From the NCBI GenBank assembly GCA_023105745.1, contig JALGQZ010000011.1, positions 49,710,698 to 49,774,697 of the forward strand: DNA of 64,000 nt. Direction: 5' to 3'. This document shows positions 37,103 through 50,067 of the stretch, piece by piece. Within the stretch, counting starts at the first letter, position 1; the number at the start of each line of letters is the position of its first letter. The notes beneath the pieces are model-generated. The model was not told the origin of the DNA. It worked only from the letters and a program-made list of their open reading frames with translations, and made no database searches. The translations under genes were made by a program, and so were the position numbers. The stretch is from Austropuccinia psidii (Eukaryota; Basidiomycota; Pucciniomycetes; Pucciniales; Sphaerophragmiaceae).

Positions 37103-37675
37103 GTTTCAAACTAAAACCCAGCCAGAATGACTAATATCAGTCATAAAAAACTCTAGAAACTTCATAATTATTCCGAAGTGGCCTTTAGAGAGTTCTTTCA
37201 CTCTTTATCTATATGGAACAATAATTTGTGGTACCAAAATGAAAATTCCCACTATACTGATGTCAGGATTATTGCTATACTGGACCAATAAGGCCTACAG
37301 AGTGAAATTTTTAGTTCCAAAGACTTTTTAAGAGCTTAGCAGAAACAAACATTCCCCACAAGGGATAAAAGGGGCCCTTTTTTCCCTTGAAAAGGACCTC
37401 ATCATTTTGAATTGATATTTTTGCACAGTAAATCTGTCTTAAAATATTAATACTCTTAGAAGACCCTCAATATAGCTATAGAAACCAGTTTGAAATTTAT
37501 ATTCAACTGCTTTACCAAATGATCTCCACAGAATGATCACAAATGTTACTCATAACAGTAGAGCCTGGGTCTTGATTTTTAACTTTTTTGCCATGTCAAA
37601 GTCATAGAAATGACCTCCTTTTACTAATTTTAGGCTAACACACAGACTCACACTGACAAATTTGGGGCCTGGCCA

Positions 37676-38460
37676 TTCTTACAACCCTTTTTTAGTCCTA
37701 ACTTTCTTCATTTTGGAATTTTTTTGGTCATTTGAAGGCTTTTTTCTATAAAAGTAAGTCAATTTTTTATTCTAATTTCATCTTATTAAAAATAAAAACA
37801 TATGAGTAAGTATATTTTGCTTGTATTTTGATATATATTATTTCAGTGTATAAACATTGAAATATTCCAATGAAATTAATAATTATTTTGATATAAAAGT
37901 ATAACTTTTAACTTAAATATCATAATTTTTTGCCAAAGTGCATAAAATTTAATAAAATCATATATCTATTAATAAATAACCAATAAATATCAAAATAATG
38001 AAATAAAATTTCTTTACTATAAGTGACAGTTAAATTAAATATGATTAAGAATTACTTTTCAATGAAATTTATGTGAAAGCTGTTAAAAAAATTAATATTT
38101 GATATATAATAAAAAATAAGAAATAATAAAAATTATAATCCTTTTTATTATATCTATATTGGTAAAATTACCAAAAGTTATCAATAAATAAATCTTTATG
38201 TGTCTTATTTATTGAAAAACAAAATATTTAAGTGAATAATTCACAACAATATTGAAGTCAAGTCTTTTTAGTGATGAATCATGAGTAAAAAAATAACAAG
38301 AAAATTGTGTTATCCTTCAAAAAAAGGAATTAAATATTTCCAAAAAAAAAATTGAGATAAAAAAAGATAACAACAAAAAAGACTATTTTTTTGTTGAAGA
38401 ATGGGCTTTAAAATTGTTTGTTTGAAAGTGGAGAATAGATTACTTCTTCAGAAGGAAAAT
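37676..38460 (+). other. Element E leader with conserved splice donor
   Basis: Noncoding, very AT-rich. TAAAAGTAAGT near 37,747-37,757 equals the donor context of the leader intron in element A (50,091-50,101), suggesting the same untranslated intron; an acceptor could not be fixed. Nothing else seen. Confidence 0.45.
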
Positions 38461-40250
38461 TCACGAGAAAATCTATCCATGACAGTCTCAGAAGCTAAAG
38501 TGGAATTGAAAAAAATAAAGGAAAGCAAAGTAGGCACAGTGAAGTGGCTATCAATAGAAAATACTGGACCCCAATAGCTTTACCAGGGGCCAAAACTCCC
38601 AGAAGGACACCAAATGAAAATATTGAATTACCAAAGGGAGTGAATGGAAAAAAATACATTTACTAGCCCAGTTGTAAGATCTAAAGGCAAATTTTCAAAG
38701 AGTATAGACCACAAATCTATACAAAGGCCTTCAAGAGGTAAATGAATATTGAATATTACATTAAGTTCTGTTTTTTTACAATTATTTAACATTTTTAACA
38801 TTGAGCCCACTTTCTTGGGGATATTAGATACCAAAGAAATCAGGCAGAAACCTCAAAAGAAGCAAGCAGAAGAGAAAAAAGAAAACCACTTGTTGGATAA
38901 AATGACAAACAAGGGACTTTCCATCAGGGAGCTCCTTCCCCAAGTACCATTCCAAAAAGAACCAAACCAATGATCTCAACCAGAGGATTGGAAAGATGCA
39001 CACAGGAGAATTTAGATACACAAAATTCTGAAAAAATTTCACATGGAGCATTACAGAATCATGGGAAGGAGTAGGAACAACACCTCAGAAAATATGCCTC
39101 AATGACTTGGCCAGAGCTTATACAAGAAAGGAAATTTTGAAATCCCAGAAAACATTTCAGACTCTTGGAAGAGGGAGAAGCCAGAATAAGAGGAAATAGG
39201 GAAAAATTCAATAAATATGGAATATCTTAATCAGATTCAGGAACATCAAGAAATGAAGGGTGGAACCTCATATTTTGCACAAAAGTAAAAGACTTCTGGG
39301 ACCTATAAGCCAAAGGAAAGTCAATCCAAGACTCCCCAGTAATTCCTGGTAGTTTCTGAAAAGGGATTAGGAAAAAAATGCAAAAGTAAAGTTTCTTTCA
39401 AACAAAAGAAGAAGAAATAAGAATTATTAATGAATAAATTAATGCAATTATGAAAGAGGTGCAAAAAACCACAAATAAATTATAAAAAAAATTGTATTAC
39501 TTTTTCATAATAAAATGATCCAGATTTCATAGCTTATCATACAAGTTACACTCATAATTTTGAAACTAATGAGCCCAAAATGCAAGAAATAGGAATAAAA
39601 TGTGTTCCAAGCTACAGGCTTTAAAGACTTGGAAATAATTTGGGTAAAATTTGAGAATAACAACAGGCAGTTGACCTCAATATCAGAGGAACAACAAAAT
39701 GTGAGAAGGGAGTTAAGAAATTTCCAAAAACAAGAGGAAAGCATGAAAAATAAGGTAGATTAACTCTATGAAAGAGGGGAACAGGAAGATAATTTCTTCC
39801 CTCAAACAAACCAACGTGATTGGCTCATAAATCACTCTCAACATTTATGATAGGAGGAAAAATCAGAAAACCAAGGACTTGAGCTCCAGGATCTCAGTTT
39901 GAGTTTTTTTATTATATTTACAGCAATAGTAAACCTTCAGTTCATATGAGAACCAGGCATTGAAGAAATAACCAGAAGTGGTAAATTGGCCTTATTTCTC
40001 AGGAGCTGGGGAATCAGGATCACATGGAGCTCCTTGACTATATTGATTTCCCAAGGATGGAAGACTACTGGATCAAAATAAGACTCAACAAAGCATTCAG
40101 AGGGACTCAACAAATATGGCACACTTAAATGAAAGGTATACATTGCAGGAAAAACTTCTGTGAGCCTGTGAGATATGTATGACATACCCCTAAGGCCACA
40201 AATAGCTTTATATGTAGTTGATTTAGTCTTAAAAATACTTATCAATTGGA
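38461..40250 (+). pseudogene. Element E gag (ORF1 and capsid region), spliced, broken
   Basis: Homologous to the element A leader gag. Exon 1 ends with SPVVRSKGKF...; a phase-1 intron at 38,738-38,836 (GTAAATG...CCAAAG) joins to a Glu codon and to the frame with KENHLLDKMTNKGLSI and, after a stop, EDWKDAHRR, matching DTLETVVDGK and KPEDWKDMDQ of A. Further on, the SWEGVGTTPQKICLN stretch matches the HW...QKICL stretch of A. Near 39,370 the VSEKGLGKK region corresponds to A's slippery-site region, with a run of seven A. The capsid part at 39,960-40,200 contains DYWIKIRLNKAF-like coding. Many stops and shifts. Coding ends where element D begins. Confidence 0.65.
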
Positions 40251-40350
40251 TTTAAATCAAAAAATAACAAAAAATAAGTATATTTTTTTGATAAACAAAG
40301 CTATTAATATTATGTCATTTTTTGGATTTGACACCAAAAATGACCTATGG

Positions 40351-42354
40351 GATGATCCATAGGGTTTTATACCTAAAACTGGTTATTTATGATGCTATTA
40401 GAAGATCTAAGAATATTACAGTACAATTGCAACTTTTTTAACATTTTTCAAAATTGTTACATTTAAGCTTAAATTCAAAGTTTCTCAGGGTTTATGCAGA
40501 CTTACCAAAATTTTAGGTAAAACTGAAGTGTTGTGTATCTGTAATGAATTGGCTGAGGATTTTCCATACAGAATTTAAATCCTGCATGAGCTCAATTTAA
40601 AAGGGCTCAAAGCCATAGTATGGCTTTAAGTAAATAAAAGGGCAAAATCCATGCAGAAAGGTGGGACAAAGGAAAAAGACCAAATAGAGCTGCAGTACCC
40701 AACTTTTGGGATCTGAAAAGACTCTATTAAGGTTTTCCACCTGTATTTGAGGATTTTCCACCTTATCTAAGCTTCAAAATTAGACTTTGAACCAACCTCA
40801 AAGTTTAAACTGGTTTTATCTCAATTTGGACAGTAACTTCAAGCTGCTAAAGGGTAAATCGCAATATCCCAGCTTGAAATCAAGGTTTTAAGAATTGTCA
40901 AAGATTAAATAAGCTCAAAACCTTAAATTTACAAGTCTCAAAAACTTACCAAAAGTCAAGGTTTGGTCCGTATTGCTGTTTTACATGGAAAAATAGAAAT
41001 AACTTTGAAAATTCATTGAACATCCAATTTTTAATGGATTTTCTTAGAAATTTCACACAGATTACAAATTCATGCTATATGTGTATAAATTGAAGTTTAA
41101 CTTTATTTTTCAACAGGTTTAATTGCTAATTAGCCTTGAAATTAGCAATTGTAATCATTCTTAAAGAAAATTAAGATTTCTTTAAAACTTAATTAAAAGT
41201 TCATTTTAAGAGATTTTTGCTTGAAACTTCTAAGTTGCTCAGGTAATGAGCTTGAATATAAGTAAACTCATTTTCCTATTAAAACTTAAAATAATCAATC
41301 CAAAATAGGATTAAAGTTACTTGGAGTTAAGAATAACACTGGTAGCTGCAAATTGGAATTAAAAATGAGTTACCTTAAGTTAAGAACCTTATTTTTAAGC
41401 ATTGTTTTTCAGTTTTGACCTGAGAACGCCCTCTATATCCATTTTGAATCATGAGAGCTGCTCTTCAGGCAGAAAAGAAACCTACACATCACTGCTTTTG
41501 CCAATAACCAATCAGCATTCCAATTATATTAGACATTTAAACAGGTAAAGTTTTATTAATTATAAAATATTATTATTAGATGATTCACTTAAGTATTTTA
41601 TTCTTTATTAATCTTGATTTAAAGTATTGAAATTGTAGAAATAAGATTATTGCTTTAATCACCAATAATATATTTTATTATATAAAATTATTGTCTTAAA
41701 TATCTTTTAAATCCACGAATCCTTATTGAAAGCTCTTAAATCTTATTTTATCATAAAGAAGTTGTTTTTATCTTTTGAAATATTGAGTTTTGGTGTGTTT
41801 TTGACTTATAAGAATCATTTAATAAAATAACTGTTGGTTTTTTACTTGCTGTATAGCCAATTTTTGGTTGATAAATCATATTCTGGACCTTATTTTACTG
41901 TTTTTTGACGTAAAATTTCCATATTTACTTTAATATTGGCTTTTTTGGGACTTATCCCTAATTAATAATCTTTATAATCTTAATAAAGTAATTTTTCTTA
42001 AGAATATTGTTTGAAAAAATATACTATTGAATGATCTGAAATAATTTTCTATTGTTTAACTAGTGGATTTTTCACATCACAGACTTGAAATTTGTTCTTT
42101 GAGTTATTTTAGTATAAAGTGAAAAATGATACAGTTTTAATTAATAACTCATTAATTGAATCATTATTATTTCTTTGAAGAAAAAGAAGAATGAAAAGTT
42201 CAAAATCTTTACTTAGAAATATTTTTCTTTATTTTTGACGTAATTTGCCATAAATTACGTTAAAACAACTTTATCCAATAAGCTGGTTTTATAACTTATT
42301 TTTTTATTATTTAATGAGATAACATATATTATTTGTTTTCTATAATTTCATCCA
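40351..42354 (+). repeat. Element D 5' LTR and leader (edges approximate)
   Basis: The start near 40,351 (GATGATCCATAGGGTTTTATAC) resembles the LTR starts of elements C and S, and the general layout (conserved AAATTCATT blocks around 41,010, AT-rich end) parallels solo LTR S. There is no coding potential. The boundary between LTR and leader was not found, and the 3' LTR of D lies beyond the window, so the duplication cannot be checked. Confidence 0.45.
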
Positions 42355-42462
42355 TCAGGGAAAGATCTTCTGAATCTAAAATCCCAGAGTCCAGCATTGA
42401 AATTCAAACCATCCCAGAACCCAGGTGTTTAACTACAAAAGACCCCTTTAAAGGTCCAGCAG
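42355..42462 (+). pseudogene. Element D first gag exon, ending at the insertion point of B
   Basis: About 100 bases of protein-like sequence (DLLNLKSQSPALKFKPSQ) that may start after an acceptor TCCATCAG. It ends AGCAG, which is also the left target duplication of element B. The right copy is AGCAT followed by GTAAAT at 61,649, so the exon's splice donor and the insertion site coincide. Confidence 0.5.
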
Positions 42463-44016
42463 TGTCACAGGGGCTCTAGTGGAGAACAAGAGTTTCCTGG
42501 CACTCAGGAATCAAGAACTAACTTGGAGGGCTCCAAAAGATAAATAAATAACAAGGATTCTATTTTTCAAAGAAGAATAAGAGTAAGGAAGAATATGCCA
42601 AAGAGAGAAGAAGAAGGAAGCCAGTGGCCAAAGATAATAAAAGAAAGGCAAAAGTCAAAGAGCCAACCAAATGAATCCTGAATTCACTGTTTCAACCTGC
42701 CAGAAATAAGAATGGAATTAGTAAAGGATATGACCGCCAATATTCACTGACAGGCAAAGAAGAAAAGGTGCAAATGGCTGACTTAAGATTATCAGTATTT
42801 ACTATAATAAAATAAAAGAAAAGAAGGACAATAATAAATCCAATATATTAATTAAATGGGGAGAAAGTCCCCAGGGAAGAAAAGGTGGCCATTATATGTA
42901 AAAAAGTGATGACTGATCCTGGAGGGTTGATCACCCAGATGTATTGACTGTTTTGGCTTGATACAGATCTGTCCATCTTGAACATTTAACTGTGTGACTG
43001 AATTACCACAGTGAAATATGAATTGGCCAAAAAGGGCCAAGGCCATACAGCTTGCTTGAATACAGCCTCAATGGATTGATTGAGTTGCCCAAATAATACT
43101 GAAGTACTTGATGCCTTGAGAACTGATGATATTATTGATAACCTCTTTAAATTACCCTTGTAATAATCCTGAAAAGAAAATACAACCCAACTCCTGCAGG
43201 GCCAGGTGGTTGGGTCCTCAAATGGTCTTCTGGTAGCCGCCAGGAATTGAAAGACTGAAAGACTGAAAAGACTTCATTTGAAATGGGTGATTAATGTGGG
43301 GACTTGAATTGAAAAGACATAATATGGTCCTGAAAGAATCACCATTGGATTTATGTGCAAAATTAGTGCATAATGGTATATTATACCATATATGCACCAC
43401 ACCTGGACCCTTTGGTATGGAGTAAATTAGTGAAGGAGAGGTCCTCCCCTGAATTGAGGGGAAACATTGCTGGAGACCTATGGAAGTTTCCAGAGGCCAG
43501 GGGTTGAAAGTGGCCAAAATGTGGTTCCTGGGGTCCTTTTCGCCATTTTTGGGATTATTGAGATCGGGCCAAAATTGGCTCAGGTGAGCTGGTGGATTTC
43601 CCCCTTGGCCCCTTTTGGTCTCATTGGACTTAGGCCAAAAGGAGCCTAAGGGTTCCACGGACCGTGGGCCATGTATTACAGCCTGCAGGTCATAGAAGCT
43701 ATAGGGGGCCTAAATGGCCAAAAAAGGCCATTTAGGCCTTAGACCCCATAATAAAAGGGGTTGGGCCACAGGACCTGGTGATGGCTAGAGGGCCCAGAAG
43801 CCCCTGGAAGACCACATGGACCCCCAGGACCAAAACAAAGGTATTGGCCTGGGGGTTGGTGTGGTTGAGAATTGGCCAAAAGGAACAATGGTTGCAGGAT
43901 ATGGCCCAAAGGCCATAAAGCAACAGAATGGTCCAATTGGCCAATTGGCCATAAAATGGGGTCAGGCTATATTTTCTGTAGAATCCACTGGGGGGTGATT
44001 ACACATGGCTGTGATG
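42463..44016 (-). repeat. Element B 3' LTR
   Basis: Plus-strand start TGTCACAGGGGCTCTAGTGG; the right end at about 44,016 (GTGATG in place of GTGACA) is set by alignment to 60,111-61,643. The middle (43,440-43,970) is much richer in GC than the rest of the window and is dense in GGCC words. Long open frames in it reflect the high GC content and are not taken as genes. Confidence 0.85.
43707..43738. other. Perfect hairpin in element B LTR
   Basis: Arms GGCCTAAATGGCC (43,707-43,719) and its exact complement (43,726-43,738) around six A. The other LTR copy has the first arm intact (61,334-61,346) and two changes in the second arm. Confidence 0.8.
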
Positions 44017-44772
44017 GTACCCCCACCTTTAATGGTGAGCTCCTGAGTACCAAAAAAGCCTGTTGAGGCTATTGAGAAGGATCGGAAATAGGAATTACAG
44101 AGGTATCAAATCTTGAAGAAAAATTTATGACTGGTATGGCTGGAATATGACATGAGGATGATTTGGTCTTCTTCTGACATTTAGCTTTGGAAGTTTTGAA
44201 GAATTGAGTTGATGTAAAGATTTTGGAATTAAGATTATAAGAAGGAAAAGTTTGAAAAAGTATAAAGAAACATAAAAATAAAATAAGAAAGGGAAATAAA
44301 ACAGAAATTAAATCTTGTGGCGGAGTCCAATCCTAATCATGGAAGTGGATAGCTGATTTAAATTGGCCAAGGACCTGGAGCACAACATTTGATGCAAGGT
44401 GCTCACAGAGTGGCCAAGGTGATGTTTTGAAAGATTGTAGACCCCTCAGGGAAGTGCACACCAGGAGAGGAACTTACTTTTGGTGGTTACCACTCCCTCC
44501 AGTGCCATAAATATAATCATTTTCTGAAGGAATGAATTCAAATCGAGAGAACTTGGGAAGTGAAAAGAATAACAAATGGTCCATTTGCACAAGTGAAAAT
44601 GGCAATAAGGATTGAAATTGGTGTTGCAATCTTGGCCAGAAATTTTACAAGTGCTCACAGAGTGGCCAAGGTGATTCTTACAACAAGAAGCGGTAGAATA
44701 CCTCTAAGGGTGCATACCAGAAGTGAGACTTCATTTTTGTAATTTCTCTCCCCACCAAGTACCATAAAATAA
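44017..44772 (-). other. Element B 3' untranslated region with a tandem duplication
   Basis: GCTCACAGAGTGGCCAAGGT occurs at about 44,401 and 44,654, and flanking sequence is alike on both sides, so a segment of about 253 bases is duplicated. A purine-rich tract next to the LTR on the minus strand (AAAGGTGGGGG, about 44,020-44,030) is the likely polypurine tract. Confidence 0.6.
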
Positions 44773-47700
44773 TCAAGCTCTTGAAGAATTGGGTCCTGGC
44801 TTGTCAGGATATAAAGCATGAAAATCCTTGATAGGTTCATGGAAATTCTTGAAGTTTGCAGTTGGTTCCCAAGTGGATCTTTCTGGGTCTTGACTGAAAC
44901 CTTTCCATTCCACCAAGTACCATAATTTTCCTCTCTTGATCTTGGAATCTAGAATTTCAGAGACTTCCCATTCCTCTTCTTCTTTGATGATGGAAGGAGG
45001 AGGCTCTTGATGCTGATTTGGGATTGTTGATGTCTTGACTGTTTCAAGAAGGGAAATGTGGAAAACTGGGTGGATGGATTTCCATTGGGATGGAAGCTTG
45101 GGGTGGTAAGCATGAGTACTTAATTTCTTCAAGATTGGAAAAGGAAAAAAACATCTTTCTTACAGTTTTTTGGTTGGTCTAGTTGATTTGATGTTCTTGG
45201 AAGAAAGCCATACCATGTCACCAGGATTGAAAACAGGTTGACTTTCTCTACTTTTATCTGCATACCTATTAAACCGGTTTATAGCAACTTCAACTTCTCT
45301 CTTGAAATCTTGCTGTACTGATTGTGTTTTTGTTGATAACTTTCCAGCAGGAGTATCTTGAGTTATTCGAACTGAGTCAAATTGTGGATCCCTTCCATAA
45401 ACAGTAAAAAATAGTGATTGTTTTGTTTAATAGTGATAAGAATTATTGTAGGAAAATTCAGCCAGAGGGAGCCAGATGTTCTAATCATCTTGATGATAAC
45501 TCAAATACATCCAAAGGTACTGTTCTAGTATCTGATACACCTTCTCTGTCTGTCCATCAGTTTTTATATGGTAAGCAGTTGACAGATCTCTTAAAATCTT
45601 GAGCTGCTGACAAAGATTGGTCCAAAATGAAGAAAAAAAAGTGAACCTTTATCACTAACAATGCTTGAAGGCAGGAAATGATTTACAAAGATATTGTTTA
45701 TGAATAAATGGGCCAAATCCAGGGAATTTATTGAAGACATTTTTGGAATAAAAACTGGCATTTTTGAGAATCTATCCACTATGACAATAATTGAGTCAAA
45801 AGAATTGGGAAGTGGAAGTTGAGTGATAAAGTCAATTGAAAGACAAATCCAAGGACCATTTGGAATTGCAAGAGGTTTGAGGATTCTAAACTTCCTGTGG
45901 TGGATATTCTTGTTTCACAAACACTGTTGACAGGATGAGACATAATCCTTAATAAATTGAGTTATTCCACACCAGTGGAAATCCTGCTTGACAAGTTTGG
46001 GAGTCTTCTCTTGGCCAGGGTTTCCAGCTAGAGGGGAATCATGATGCTTTTGAAGAATTCTGAGTTGAATTGTTGGGTCATTTGAGCCCCCCAATCTTTG
46101 AATAAAAGAAGTTGGGAAGAGGAATCAAGAGAATAATCTTGAACAGATTTACTTTTACCCAATTCTTGAAGGATACTTCTGTACTGAGTTTCTTGCCATA
46201 ATTTCTTCTGAATTGACTGAATCAAATTTGAAAAAAAATCCACCTTGACTGCAAAAAATCTTGAGGGTTGAACTCCATCTTTCTTAATGAGTTGTTAAAA
46301 ATTCATTGGATTCTTGCTGATGAAATCCATCCCCTCTCCAGATAAACAATGTCCCAACATGATAAGGCACCCAGAAGGGTAGCTAGGCAGCCAGGGTGGT
46401 AAGTGATAGAGAAATGAAATTCAGAAATGAATTCAGCCCAGTGGGCTTGACAGCAAGTCAGAACCTTTGAAGACATGGATTATTGCAAGGAAGAGTGATT
46501 GGTGAGAACTTCAAAAGGGGAACAGAGTGAAAAGAAAAGCCCTCCAGCCCTTGAGAGCCCAGACTATGCCAAGGAGTTCCTTGTCATGAATCTCATAGTT
46601 GAGCTCTGCTTGAATAAGCTTGTGGCTATCAAATGCAATAAGATATTTTCCTGAGTCAGAAACCTGACTCAGTACAGCGCCCAAGGCATAATTGGATGCA
46701 TTGGTCTCTACAATGATGGGTAGAGAAGGATTGAAGCTGTGGTGAAGGCCTCTTTGAGTTGATGAAACTGGTTAAGAGCTTCCTCATTGAGGGTAAAACA
46801 GGAATCTTTCTTGAGGAAACTGGTGAGTGAACTAATCCTCTTTTAATAATTCTTGATGAGACAGCAGTAAAAAATTGGCAAAGCCAAGGAATGACTGGAG
46901 AACCTTGAGGTTTCTTGGAGGCAGCCAATTGAGAATTTGCTGGACTTTTGCTTAGTCCATCTTGAGGCCCTCAGAAGAAACAATATAACCTAAATGCTCT
47001 ACACTAGAAACATGAAATAGGCACTTGGAGGCCTTAGCAAAGAGGTTATTGGCTCTGAGTCTGGAAAGAACAGTGGACACATGAGTGACATGTTCTCCTA
47101 AGATTTGGAAAGGAACATAATTTCATCCAAATAAACCACAACATAAATATCAAGAAGTCCATAGAAGATATCATTGACAAGATTTTGAAAAGAGGGAGGA
47201 GCATTGGTGAGCCGAAATGGAATAACTTCCATATCTAGTTCTAAAACCTGTCAAGTTTTCATCACCCTCCTTGATTCTGAGCAGGTTATATGCACCATGG
47301 AGATCAATCTTGGAGAAGATAGAAGAACCATTAAAAACAGTGAGAATCTGATTCATAGGAGGAACAGGATACTTGTTCTTCCTAGTAACAGCATTGAGTT
47401 TGTGGTAATCAACACACAAACAGAGGCCACTATCCTTCTTTTTGACAAAGAGGACTGGTGCTTCTGTTGGAGAGGAGCATGGTGGGATGAAACCTTTCTC
47501 TACATTCTCTGAAATGTAGGCCCTGAGTGTATCTGACTCTTGGTTTGATGAAGAGTAGATCACCCCAACTGGGGGTAGAGACCCCTCCAGCTCCATATGA
47601 TGATCATAGGCGCAGTGGGGAGGACTTTTCTCTGCTTTCACCTTGGAGAATACATCTAAGTACTGGTGATAAGCAGAAGGAAAAAGCCTTCATAATGGTT

Positions 47701-48625
47701 TCTACTTATTCTGGCTCTTCCTCTTCATCCCACAACTCCTCCAGGGAGTCATTATAATATGAAGGGGGAAGGTCCATATTACCAAAGAAGAGATAAAGTG
47801 CAGATAAAGAATTATCTTCTCCAACATCTTGAATCTCTTTGAAGACTTCATCTCTAGAGGGTAGTAATGACTGATGGGAATTAAGGGAAGGAATATGAAC
47901 AGAAGATGGGAATAATGGTGTTCTAGAATCATCAACCAGAGCTTCACATGATTTGGCAGACAAAAAGTCATTACTGAAAGATGTAAAAGGATAATAATAC
48001 TCCTTATGATCAGCATTGAAGTTGATCAGCCCTTGCCTCCAATCAATAGATGGATCAAAATAATAAAGAAAGTCAAATCCCAATATGAGGTCTTCTCCCT
48101 TGGGAGTATCAATGACTAAAAAGTCCCATTCAAAGCTTGGGAATGAAGGAAGCTCAACCATATATTTGGTATGGTGAGTCACAAATAAGGAAGGGGACTC
48201 AGAGGAGTCCAAGATACTAAGTGAAATCTTTTCTGGGAGTCCTGACATAGTCAAAGAATACCTGTGAACAAACTGCTTTGCAATAAATGAGTTGGTAGCA
48301 CCAGAATCAATGAGGATACTGTAACTAACATCAGAAAGAGAAGAAAAAACAAAGAATTTAAGAGAATTGTTGACACCAGTATTCATAATGCACAATTGTG
48401 CTCTGGATGAAAAACAGTGAAGACCATTGAGCACAACATGATATTCACTCAGGATTTTCCCTGGCTGGGAAATTTGCCTGCTAGTTGGGTAATCTTGTTT
48501 TGAGGCCTTTTGAAACAGGACTCAAGACTATGCTTCCCACCACAATAGGTACATAAGCCCTCCTTGATTTGTCTTTCTTTTTAAGAATTCAGCAGCTTGA
48601 AATAATTATTATAAAAAAGAAGAAC
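44773..48625 (-). pseudogene. Element B pol: knuckle, protease, RT, RNase H, integrase, chromodomain
   Basis: On the minus strand, Gag resumes at 48,625. A knuckle LCTYCGGKHSLESC (about 48,560-48,520) is followed by the protease with ILIDSGATNSF (Asp at 48,308), RT from about 47,640 (VKKKDSGLCLCVDYHKLN; expected DYRKLN) with YLDE at 47,133-47,122 where YLDD is expected, RNase H (about 46,720, ETNASNYALGAVLSQ; usual Asp read as Asn), integrase (DSPLAGNPGQEKT, SSCQQC, SIDFITQLP, IVSDKGSLF) and a chromodomain at 45,132-44,773 (EVSEILDSKIKRGKLWYLVE). There are many stops and frameshifts; the RT is catalytically dead. The order and C-terminal chromodomain define a chromovirus, which targets integration to heterochromatin in known cases. 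Confidence 0.9.
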
Positions 48626-48630
48626 CCTCT

Positions 48631-50067
48631 TGTCAGCCTATGACTCAAAACCAGAGCACAAGCATGACAGCCAAAATACCATCAACCAATGGTATAGCCA
48701 AGATACCACCAAAACATGAATCTGAGCCAAATTAGCTTAAAAGGTATCAAAAAAAGAGGAAACTAACCCCTTTCCAAATATACAAGTCCCATCATCATAG
48801 GACAAAGAATAACAAAGTTATTCATGCTCAAAGTTATTGCTGAGCATAAACCTTAATTTTCACCTCTCATCTGAAATACAGAGTAAGAGGCTTAACCCCA
48901 TCAAATGGGTATGTAAAATGAAGCTCTAAGTCAGGGCTATCCATGGTACCAGCCAAACTGAGCTAGCACCAATATTAATGAAGTTATGGTAAAATTCAGG
49001 ACAAATAAGGGTGAACAAAGCATTCACCTCTCATCTAACTTCTACAATTGTAGTGTGAGATACCTAAAGTGGGGTCTTTTTGGAAAGAGAACAATCAGAG
49101 CTATCTAATGGTGTCATCCATTTTCTCATATCTCAACTATAGCAGCAGGTATGGGGCAAACAAGCCCAATACAGCTTTTTGCCTAAACCACGCATATGTA
49201 CAAAAATCTTGCACATGGCATACCTTTGCCATATTTAATGATAACATATCAAATAAAGTACCATTGTGTAGAACACATACAGGGCTACACACTGATTCAG
49301 TTTTGAGGTTGATATCTCAAGAACTGACAAAGTTACAGCTGTTTTAAGGTCAAAATCCCACATTCTGACCAATACAGCCTTATCACGGGATAATATCCCA
49401 TAACCATGATTTTGAGGTGTCAAACTGACAAAGAAGCATTTTTATACTTCAATACCTCATAAGTCAGTCAATACTGGGGTCCCATACAGTTTCTGTACAG
49501 CATTCTATGCGTCATACACATCAGAAGAGGGCTATGTGGTCTTCAGGTGAGAATTTTCACCCTGTATTGGTCAAAACTGCCCAGATGTGGTTTCAAAACC
49601 ACATATGACCCCAATACAGGCTATAAAGGTCCTTGCAAACCACAATCCTGTCTCAGAGAGTGAAAAAATCTTCACTTCCTCTACATGGAAAGGTCTAACA
49701 GCCTTTCCACCCCATTTCAGGATAAAAAGGAGGCTTTTCACAGCCAGAATAGCTTTCCTCATCCTTCTCTTGAATACCCTACGTAGTAAACTGTCAAAAA
49801 CAGTTTTACTCTTGGGTAATAAACAGGTATAATTATAATTTTCATTATTATAGTCTTTATTATTGTAACCCAACAGGTAAAGCTGCACCCAGGGCTTTCA
49901 ACAGCACTCACCACCACTATATTCAATATAGTAAAGCCCTTTTATTCTTAAATTAAACCATCTTTAAAACTCTTATACTTTTTTGAAATCCTTTTTACTG
50001 TGTCACAGTCATAGGTAAAAGTTGTAAATACATTTATAATACTTTTATCATAGACTCGGCCTGGCCA
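48631..50067 (+). repeat. Element A 5' LTR
   Basis: Begins TGTCAGCCTATGACTC and ends GACTCGGCCTGGCCA; the 3' copy ends GACTCAGCCTGACA. A promoter-like GATAAAAAGG at 49,721 is conserved in the 3' copy (57,969), in LTR E (37,364) and, altered, in J (27,370), so it is the probable TATA element. Open frames within it are incidental. Confidence 0.9.

Larger units (their letters stand above)
32638..37675 (+). repeat. Element E 5' LTR, split by solo LTRs H' and F'
   Basis: The start (TAGCCTGTGGATCCAAGCAG) resembles the A LTR start, the promoter-like GATAAAAGGG at 37,364 corresponds to GATAAAAAGG at 49,721 in A, and the end GGCCTGGCCA at 37,675 equals the end of the A 5' LTR. Removing H' (33,225-34,946) and F' (35,278-37,102) leaves about 1,480 bases against 1,437 for A. 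Between those landmarks similarity is faint. A gag follows, so this is the 5' LTR of E, an older relative of A. Confidence 0.6.

Noticed and set aside
43218..43658. 146-codon minus-strand open frame in the B LTR (and similar ones at 43,732-43,944 and 61,278-61,580)
   Set aside because: Both lie in the GC-rich LTR core where stop codons are scarce; low-complexity Pro/Gly composition, and similarity between copies is explained by LTR identity.
47706..48016. Second minus-strand frame over the B protease
   Set aside because: Shadow of the protease frame, which has the DSGATNSF motif.
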